NCBI GenBank assembly: GCA_017538195.1
Contig: JAFYJH010000033.1
Span: 1 to 64,000, forward strand
Length of the DNA: 64,000 bases
Direction: 5' to 3'
DNA from: Prevotella sp.
Lineage (GTDB): Bacteria; Bacteroidota; Bacteroidia; Bacteroidales; Bacteroidaceae
The position numbers and the translations under genes are program-made. Positions 59,116 through 64,000 of this stretch are shown here, piece after piece. The notes beneath the pieces are model-generated. The model was not told the DNA's origin. It searched no databases and was given only the letters and a program-made list of their open reading frames with translations. Every line of letters starts with the position of its first letter. Within the stretch, counting starts at the first letter, position 1.

Positions 59116-59885
59116 AGAAAATAGGCATTTTATACGTTGGAATCGGTGCATATATCCGCTTGTGGGACGATTTTTATACCACTTGTGAACGATATTTTTG
59201 TCCTTCGTGCCAGAAACATTATTTCGTGGTGACGGATGGCGAAATTTCCCCGTCGGCAAATGTGACAATTGTTCGGCAAGACAACTTGGGATGGCCGGGC
59301 AACGTGGTTTTCCGCTACTTGTTTTTCCTTCGCATCAAAGAGCAGTTGAAACTGTTTGACTACTTGTTTTTCTTCAACGGAAACACGCGATTCAAGACGA
59401 CGGTCACCGCCGAGGAATTCTTGCCGACTGCTTCTGAAGGCGGATTGGTCGCCTTGACATGGCACGATGCTTCGGAAGATCCCGACACATTCCCATTTGA
59501 GCGGCGGCAGAAGTCGGCATCCGGCGTTCCTTTCAGCACTCGCCAGATTTATCTGCAAAGCGGTATCACTGGCGGACTCACGCAGGAATATCTCACATTG
59601 CTGGAAGAATGTCACCGCCTGACAATGCTCGACTTTGAAAATGGCATCATCCCTGTCAATCATGACGAATCGGTGTATAACAAATACATGATTGGACGCA
59701 AGGCGAAGGCTTTTGACTCGACTTATGGTCGTCCGTCGCAGCGAGACAAGCACCACACGGCAAAAATCGTATTCCAACGCAAGGAAGACATTTTGGGACG
59801 CAGTTGGCTCCGCCATTACAAAGGCCGAAGCCACACGAACACGTGGTTGCGGAAGTTATTGCGATTCTTCGGGATTGTCAGATAG
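59112..59885 (+). CDS. Glycosyltransferase family 6 (ABO blood-group-type)
   Basis: A 257-residue enzyme matching GT6, the family of human ABO transferases. It has YLFFFNGNTRF with the NxN motif (Asn89, Asn91) that replaces DxD in bacterial members, and a conserved acceptor/catalytic block NHDESVYNKY (His184 to Ser187), plus PFERRQKSASGVPF like ERRPQSQAYIP in ABO. GT6 enzymes add Gal or GalNAc in alpha-1,3 linkage to galactose, usually alpha-1,2-fucosylated. Co-transcribed with the acyltransferase (4-bp overlap). The convergent GT2 gene overlaps by 8 bp. Confidence 0.87.
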   Translation: MKKIGILYVGIGAYIRLWDDFYTTCERYFCPSCQKHYFVVTDGEISPSANVTIVRQDNLGWPGNVVFRYLFFLRIKEQLKLFDYLFFFNGNTRFKTTVTAEEFLPTASEGGLVALTWHDASEDPDTFPFERRQKSASGVPFSTRQIYLQSGITGGLTQEYLTLLEECHRLTMLDFENGIIPVNHDESVYNKYMIGRKAKAFDSTYGRPSQRDKHHTAKIVFQRKEDILGRSWLRHYKGRSHTNTWLRKLLRFFGIVR

Positions 59886-60639
59886 TTTGCTCGTACTTTT
59901 TCGCGAGGAAAATGAACTGATAATATCCTTCCAAAACCGCCTTGATGAAGCCGGGCTTGCCGTCGAGGATGCCACCTTTCAGAATATATGCCTTGAAAAA
60001 GCGGAAGAAAGGCCGCCACAGGAAAGCCATGCTGCCGTATTGCTTGTCTTGCTTCCGACTGAGTTCGTATCGGGTGTAGTGATTGGTTTTTCCGACAATG
60101 TTTTCGATGGTGTCGTTGGCCAAATGCTCAAAAGCCAGTTCCTTGCGCTTGGCAGGAATTTTCTCTATGCGGCCATCGACCTCGGGAGAACAGTGGATCA
60201 CGGCGGGCCAGTGGGTTTTGTCCTTGCGGAAGAAGCGCAGAATGTGGTCGGGATAGTGGCAGCGCATGAACCGACCCATAAAATAGTTTTTTCGAGGAAT
60301 GAAAAGACCGTCGGGGCAATTTTCTTCGGCGATTCTCTGATACAAATACGCCTTCAGTTCCTTCGTAACCACTTCGTCGGCATCGACCACCAGCACCCAC
60401 TCGTTTTCGGCTTCGTGGATGGCAAATTCACGGGCAGGCTCCACGATGGTGTGTCCTTCCTTCGGAAAAGTAACTACGCGACAACCATACTGCCGTGCAA
60501 TTTCAACGGTGTCGTCGGTGCTCTCCATGTCACAAACCAGCACTTCGTCGAAGTCTTTTACTGCCTCCACGACTGCCTGCAAATGCTGCGAGGCATTGTA
60601 GGTGTTGATGATGACGGAAATCTTGTTGGCTTTGCTCAT
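59878..60639 (-). CDS. Family 2 glycosyltransferase, WaaE/LgtF-like
   Basis: A 253-residue GT-A enzyme: ISVIINTYNASQHLQAVVEA, VLVCDMESTDDTVEIARQYG, and the metal-binding WVLVVDADEVVTKELKAYL. It resembles LPS core glucosyltransferases of the WaaE/LgtF type. The start at 60639 follows the upstream GT2 stop by one base, so the longer frame to 60666 is rejected and translation is probably coupled. Confidence 0.88.
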   Translation of the reverse strand: MSKANKISVIINTYNASQHLQAVVEAVKDFDEVLVCDMESTDDTVEIARQYGCRVVTFPKEGHTIVEPAREFAIHEAENEWVLVVDADEVVTKELKAYLYQRIAEENCPDGLFIPRKNYFMGRFMRCHYPDHILRFFRKDKTHWPAVIHCSPEVDGRIEKIPAKRKELAFEHLANDTIENIVGKTNHYTRYELSRKQDKQYGSMAFLWRPFFRFFKAYILKGGILDGKPGFIKAVLEGYYQFIFLAKKYEQTI

Positions 60640-60640
60640 G

Positions 60641-61567
60641 CTATTCAAAATTAAGTTTCTCGTCAATGATGTAGGAGGGTCGGCGCTTCACCTCGTCGAA
60701 GATGTTGCCGATATAGACGGCAATGATGCCCATAATTGTAATCATGATGCCTGCAATGAACCACGTGGACACGAAAAGCGTAATCCATCCGCTGACTTCT
60801 TCGTCCATAATCATTGTTTTTACCACCAATGCAATGGCTGCGATGATGGCCATCAAAGTGACAATGAATCCGAAATAGGCGATGAGTTGCAGCGACTTGG
60901 TGGAAAAGGCCACGGCAGTGCTGACAGCCAGATTGATGCGCTTCCTCATTGAGTAGGACGATTCTTTGCCGTCGGTTCGCTCGTTGTGATTGACAAAAAC
61001 CTTGCCCGTCTTGAATCCCACCCACTGATTCATTAAAGGGTAGTAGCGTCGGAAGTCGCCCATCTGCGCCATCGCATCAATTACTTTGCGACGGTAGATG
61101 GCAAACTCGGCCAGCGACTCGTCTTGTTGTGTGTCGGTGAGGAATCCCATCAGTTTGTTGAACAGGCGCGAGCCATGTGTCATGAAAAAGTTGTCGGGAC
61201 GGTTTTGGCGACTGGCAAAGACGATGTCGTAGCCTTCTTTGGCCTTTTCGTAGAGGTCTTTGATTTGCGACGGTGGATTCTGCAAATCGCAATCAAGCGT
61301 GACCACATAATCGCCTTGAGAAAGGTCGAATCCTGCGTTCAGGGCATATTGCTGTCCGAAGTTTCGACTCAGGAACACGCCCTTCACTTTTTTGTTCTCG
61401 CGGCAGATGTCAGTGATGATTTCGCGGCTGTTGTCCGGACTATGGTCTTCCACGAGGATAATCTCGTAGTCGGCCGTCAGTTTGTCGACCGTTTCCTCTA
61501 TCTGGCGTACCAGTTCGCGAAGAAGGGTTGGCGCGCCATAGACAGGACTAATGACTGATAATTCCAT
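60641..61567 (-). CDS. Membrane-anchored family 2 glycosyltransferase (polyprenyl-phosphate type)
   Basis: A 308-residue enzyme with a catalytic domain (LSVISPVYGAPTLLRELVRQ, IILVEDHSPDNSREIITDIC, DYVVTLDCDLQNPPSQIKDL) and two C-terminal membrane helices (about residues 230-255 and 265-290). The pattern fits polyprenyl-phosphate sugar transferases such as GtrB, DPM1-like or ArnC, which load a sugar onto a lipid carrier for later use by a GT-C enzyme. The GT87-like gene on the other strand could be that user. Confidence 0.9.
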   Translation of the reverse strand: MELSVISPVYGAPTLLRELVRQIEETVDKLTADYEIILVEDHSPDNSREIITDICRENKKVKGVFLSRNFGQQYALNAGFDLSQGDYVVTLDCDLQNPPSQIKDLYEKAKEGYDIVFASRQNRPDNFFMTHGSRLFNKLMGFLTDTQQDESLAEFAIYRRKVIDAMAQMGDFRRYYPLMNQWVGFKTGKVFVNHNERTDGKESSYSMRKRINLAVSTAVAFSTKSLQLIAYFGFIVTLMAIIAAIALVVKTMIMDEEVSGWITLFVSTWFIAGIMITIMGIIAVYIGNIFDEVKRRPSYIIDEKLNFE

Positions 61568-61587
61568 CTTTTTTCATTTATTTTTTG

Positions 61588-61595
61588 CAAAGGTA
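61588..61595 (-). promoter_or_regulatory. -7 box of the two GT2 genes
   Basis: TACCTTTG on the minus strand, 21 bp before the start at 61567. A GGAGTTG-type repeat lies directly upstream of it. Confidence 0.65.
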
Positions 61596-61598
61596 ATG

Positions 61599-61638
61599 AA
61601 AAATTAGGAGTTGAAAGTCAGAAATTAAGATTTTTTAA
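61599..61638 (-). repeat. GGAGTTG-type repeat upstream of the GT2 promoter, copy 1
   Basis: AAAAATTAGGAGTTGAAAGT and the following CAGAAATTAAGA resemble the sequence at 63958-63997, which occupies the same place relative to another TACCTTTG box. The common units are about 7 bp. Confidence 0.65.
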
Positions 61639-61639
61639 T

Positions 61640-61647
61640 TAACTTTG
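61640..61647 (+). promoter_or_regulatory. -7 box of the GT87-like gene, 5 bp before the ATG
   Basis: TAACTTTG at 61640-61647 and ATG at 61653, again predicting a leaderless transcript. Confidence 0.6.
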
Positions 61648-61652
61648 CAGCC

Positions 61653-62828
61653 ATGAAAAAGAAATTGTTAAGTATATGCAGCGATTATCGCACTTTGTTC
61701 GGCCTGTGGATGCTGATAGCCGTTGTTTCGTGGTTCGTCAAAATGAATCGTTGCAACAACTTCCTGATTTATAAAGGCTCGTTTTGGAATGCGATCAGAG
61801 GATGGAACATCTATATGCTGAATCCGGCTGAATATGAGGATTGCCATCACTACGGGCCATTCTTTTCCATGCTTTTTGCGCCGTTTGCAGTCGTTCCGCA
61901 ATGGTTGGGGCTATTGCTTTGGTGCTTGGCATTGGCGTTGTTTCTCTATTGGGCGATACGCCAGTCGCAGTTCACCAAGTATCAGCAACTGTTCATCCTG
62001 TGGTTTTGTGCCAACGAACTGCTGAATGCCCTTTTTATGCAGCAGTTTAATGTGGCCGTTTGTGCCACGATTCTGCTGGCCTACTACTTCATTGAGAAAG
62101 AAAAAGACTTTTGGGCGGCTTTCTTCATCATGCTCGGTACTTTTGTCAAACTGTACAGTATTGTCGGACTGGCGTTTTTCTTCTTCTCGAAACACAAGGG
62201 AAAACTCGTAGCTTCGCTCGTCTTTTGGGCGGTGGTGATGTTCGTGGCTCCAATGCCATTTTTCCACGGATGGGACTACATCGTAGGCCAGTATGGCGAG
62301 TGGTATCACAGTCTAGCGACAAAAAACGGCGACAACCAGTTTGCCATTGCGCAGAATATCTCGCTGTTGGGTATGGTTCGCAAAATAAGCGGTTCCGCTA
62401 CTTACTCCGACTTGTGGATCATCGTTCCGGGCATGCTGCTTTTTGCGCTGCCCTACCTGCGTTTTTCGCAGTATAAAAATGTCGCTTTCCGCCAGACGAT
62501 TCTCGCCTCAGTGCTGATGTTTATCATTTTGTTCAGCACCGGATCGGAGAACAGTGGCTATATCACAGCCCTCGTTGGCATTGTCATCTGGTTTACGGCG
62601 GCTCCGTGGAAGCGTGGCAAATGGGATGTTGCGCTGATGGTTTTCGTAATGCTTTGTTGCAGTTTCGCCCATTCCGATCTCTATCCGAGCATCATCCGAG
62701 ACAACCTCACGCGCCCCTATGCACTGAAAGCATTGCCAGTGACCATCGTCTGGCTGAAACTGTGCTATGAAATGCTGATGAAAGACTATGCGCCTGCGAC
62801 GGCATCGATGCCTTCTGCCACCAATTGA
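61653..62828 (+). CDS. GT87/DUF2029-like integral membrane glycosyltransferase
   Basis: A 391-residue protein with about ten hydrophobic helices. An early loop carries acidic and aromatic residues (LNPAEYEDCHHYGPFFSM), similar to the first periplasmic loop of GT-C mannosyltransferases, and LGTFVKLYSIVGLAFFFFSK resembles the conserved K-x-Y/P block of DUF2029. Such enzymes use polyprenyl-phosphate sugars on the periplasmic side. It pairs logically with the polyprenyl-phosphate GT2 encoded divergently. The end overlaps the convergent wecE-like gene by 43 bp. Confidence 0.78.
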   Translation: MKKKLLSICSDYRTLFGLWMLIAVVSWFVKMNRCNNFLIYKGSFWNAIRGWNIYMLNPAEYEDCHHYGPFFSMLFAPFAVVPQWLGLLLWCLALALFLYWAIRQSQFTKYQQLFILWFCANELLNALFMQQFNVAVCATILLAYYFIEKEKDFWAAFFIMLGTFVKLYSIVGLAFFFFSKHKGKLVASLVFWAVVMFVAPMPFFHGWDYIVGQYGEWYHSLATKNGDNQFAIAQNISLLGMVRKISGSATYSDLWIIVPGMLLFALPYLRFSQYKNVAFRQTILASVLMFIILFSTGSENSGYITALVGIVIWFTAAPWKRGKWDVALMVFVMLCCSFAHSDLYPSIIRDNLTRPYALKALPVTIVWLKLCYEMLMKDYAPATASMPSATN

Positions 62829-63925
62829 GCCACTTTTTCAGCATCTTCGTCGGAAAGTTCGTAGTATAAGGGTAGCCGTACTAAACCGTCGCCGTAGCGG
62901 TCGCAGTTCACCAATGGTTTGCCCTTGAATTGACCCTTATAATAGTCGCTTGAGTGGAGGGGCAGATAGTGAAAAGTAGTTTGCACGCCTCGTTCTTTAA
63001 GCCATGCAATCAATTGCGTGCGGAATGCCAGCGAAGGACAAACCAAATAATACATGTGGCCGTTGTTGGTGGCATATTCGGGTATCTGCGGTAGTACGAC
63101 ACCTTTGTTTTCCACCTGCGTGTGCAGGATTTTGTCATAAATCGTCCAGATGCGTATCCGTCGTTTCTGTATGTCTTCTATCTGTTCCAACTGAGCCCAC
63201 AAGAAAGCCGCGTTGAATTCAGAAGGCAGGAATGAAGAGCCGATGTCGCACCATCCGTATTTGTTCACCATGCCTCGATAAAACTCGGCGCGATTGGTTC
63301 CTTTCTCCCAAATAATCTCAGAACGACGGATAAAACGCTCATCGTTGATGACCAACATGCCACCTTCGCCGCAGTTGATATTCTTCGTTTCGTGGAATGA
63401 GAAGGCTGCCAGATGGCCGATACTACCCAAAGGACGACCTTTGTAGTAAGAGTCGATGGCATGGGTGGCATCTTCCACAACGAGCAGGTGGTGCTGCTCT
63501 GCCAGTGCCATGATGCTGTCCATATCGCAGGCAATACCGGCATAATGCACAACCACAATTACTTTCGTTTTGTCCGTAATCAGCGGATTGATTTGCTCTA
63601 CCGTAATGTTTGGATTGTCTGCTCCGCTATCGGCAAAGGCCACCTTTGCCCCTTCGCGGAGAAAGGCGATGGCCGACGACACGAATGTATAAGAAGGCAC
63701 AATGACCTCGTCGCCGGGTTTCAGGTTGCAGAGCATTGCGCACATTTCAAGAGCATCGGTACCCGATGTCGTCAGCAGGCATTTCCTGAATCCGTAACGC
63801 TTCTCGAAAAAATCATGGCACAGTTTGGTGAAGTCGCCGTTTCCCGACATAGTCGTCGAGCCGCATACTGTTTTGATGTAGTCCAACTCGCGTCCAGAGC
63901 AATAGGGTTTGTTAAAAGGAATCAT
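62786..63925 (-). CDS. dTDP-4-amino-4,6-dideoxygalactose transaminase (WecE/RffA-like)
   Basis: A 379-residue PLP enzyme of the DegT/DnrJ/EryC1/StrS family. It shows MIPFNKPYCSGRELDYI, TTSGTDALEMCAML, PSYTFVSSAIAF, EDATHAIDSYYKGRPLGSIG, and the PLP lysine in AFSFHETKNINCGEGG. The wording matches WecE/RffA, which makes dTDP-4-amino-4,6-dideoxygalactose, used after acetylation in surface polysaccharides such as enterobacterial common antigen. The start at 63925 is chosen from the promoter box at 63947-63954. Confidence 0.92.
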   Translation of the reverse strand: MIPFNKPYCSGRELDYIKTVCGSTTMSGNGDFTKLCHDFFEKRYGFRKCLLTTSGTDALEMCAMLCNLKPGDEVIVPSYTFVSSAIAFLREGAKVAFADSGADNPNITVEQINPLITDKTKVIVVVHYAGIACDMDSIMALAEQHHLLVVEDATHAIDSYYKGRPLGSIGHLAAFSFHETKNINCGEGGMLVINDERFIRRSEIIWEKGTNRAEFYRGMVNKYGWCDIGSSFLPSEFNAAFLWAQLEQIEDIQKRRIRIWTIYDKILHTQVENKGVVLPQIPEYATNNGHMYYLVCPSLAFRTQLIAWLKERGVQTTFHYLPLHSSDYYKGQFKGKPLVNCDRYGDGLVRLPLYYELSDEDAEKVAQLVAEGIDAVAGA

Positions 63926-63946
63926 TATATGATTGGTTTGATGGGA

Positions 63947-63954
63947 CAAAGGTA
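63947..63954 (-). promoter_or_regulatory. -7 box of the wecE-like gene
   Basis: TACCTTTG on the minus strand, 22 bp before the start. Confidence 0.65.
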
Positions 63955-63957
63955 ATT

Positions 63958-63997
63958 AAAAATTTGGAGTTAGAGGTCAGAATTTTGGAATTTTTTA
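63958..63997 (-). repeat. GGAGTTA-type repeat upstream of the wecE-like promoter, copy 2
   Basis: AAAAATTTGGAGTTAGAGGT and the following CAGAATTTTGGAA parallel the copy at 61599-61638, in the same position relative to the promoter box. It may continue beyond the window. Confidence 0.65.
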
Positions 63998-64000
63998 CTA

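Noticed and set aside
1..64000. Insertion sequences, transposases, tRNA or rRNA genes
   Set aside because: None of their hallmark proteins or folds was recognised on either strand; a covariance-model search would be needed to exclude small RNAs fully.

Overview
The window reads as a chromosomal segment of a Bacteroidales bacterium, most likely Prevotella-like. Supporting signs are the promoter style (TAnnTTTG -7 boxes, no Shine-Dalgarno sites), an S46 dipeptidyl peptidase, type IX secretion-style C-termini, a GH3 protein, and typical gene pairs such as DUF4271-hemD-rnpA-yidD, acpP-fabF-rnc and DUF4254-GT9. Most of it is dense, fairly GC-rich core genome. No rRNA, tRNA, CRISPR array, transposase or phage structural gene was recognised.

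Layout. 1-5.1 kb: citrate metabolism (the tail of a citrate lyase ligase/CitG fusion, an aconitase-family hydratase and a eukaryote-like NADP isocitrate dehydrogenase). 5.2-34.9 kb: housekeeping and secreted enzymes (xerD, GH3, U32/TrhP-like, an ECF sigma operon, S41 protease, parE, a four-helix-bundle S23/IVP gene, an acetyltransferase, S46 peptidase, ruvB, endonuclease I, M6 protease, a methyltransferase, OmpA, yidD-rnpA-hemD-DUF4271-metK-metG, DUF4294, aldo/keto reductase, ispG). 34.9-38.3 kb: an AT-richer accessory patch with a gene remnant, an unusual winged-helix/DEDDh exonuclease/NUMOD1-like repeat protein, and RhuM. 38.3-41.7 kb: LOG family, purE, PAP2-like, rpoN. 41.8-48.0 kb: AT-rich secreted proteins and a small gene pair with a DUF6169-like member. 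48.0-50.7 kb: rnc-fabF-acpP. 50.9-63.9 kb: cell envelope and surface glycan genes (GT9, beta-barrel, ABC exporter, LTA synthase-like, GT11, LpxL-like, GT6, two GT2, GT87-like, WecE-like).

The most unusual thing is a set of dispersed short repeats that crosses gene boundaries. One class is GC-rich palindromes; a second is arrays of 7-bp units (AACACCC, GAGGAAC, ATAATTG, CTTCACT and AAAGATG types). They lie between genes but also inside open frames of apparently intact genes, including an ABC exporter (two insertions), an LTA synthase-like enzyme, parE, a U32 peptidase, a methyltransferase and the CitC-CitG fusion, where they add low-complexity loops without breaking the frame. One 7-bp-unit array forms a 31-bp inverted repeat (29 of 31 matches) around the S23/IVP four-helix-bundle gene, so the mRNA could fold with the whole gene as a loop, like the intervening sequences of some 23S rRNAs. 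These elements are the best candidate for an undescribed system. The exonuclease fusion and the adjacent GT11/GT6 genes (possible blood-group-like glycan) come next.

All functional names rest on reading protein motifs by eye; no database search was possible.
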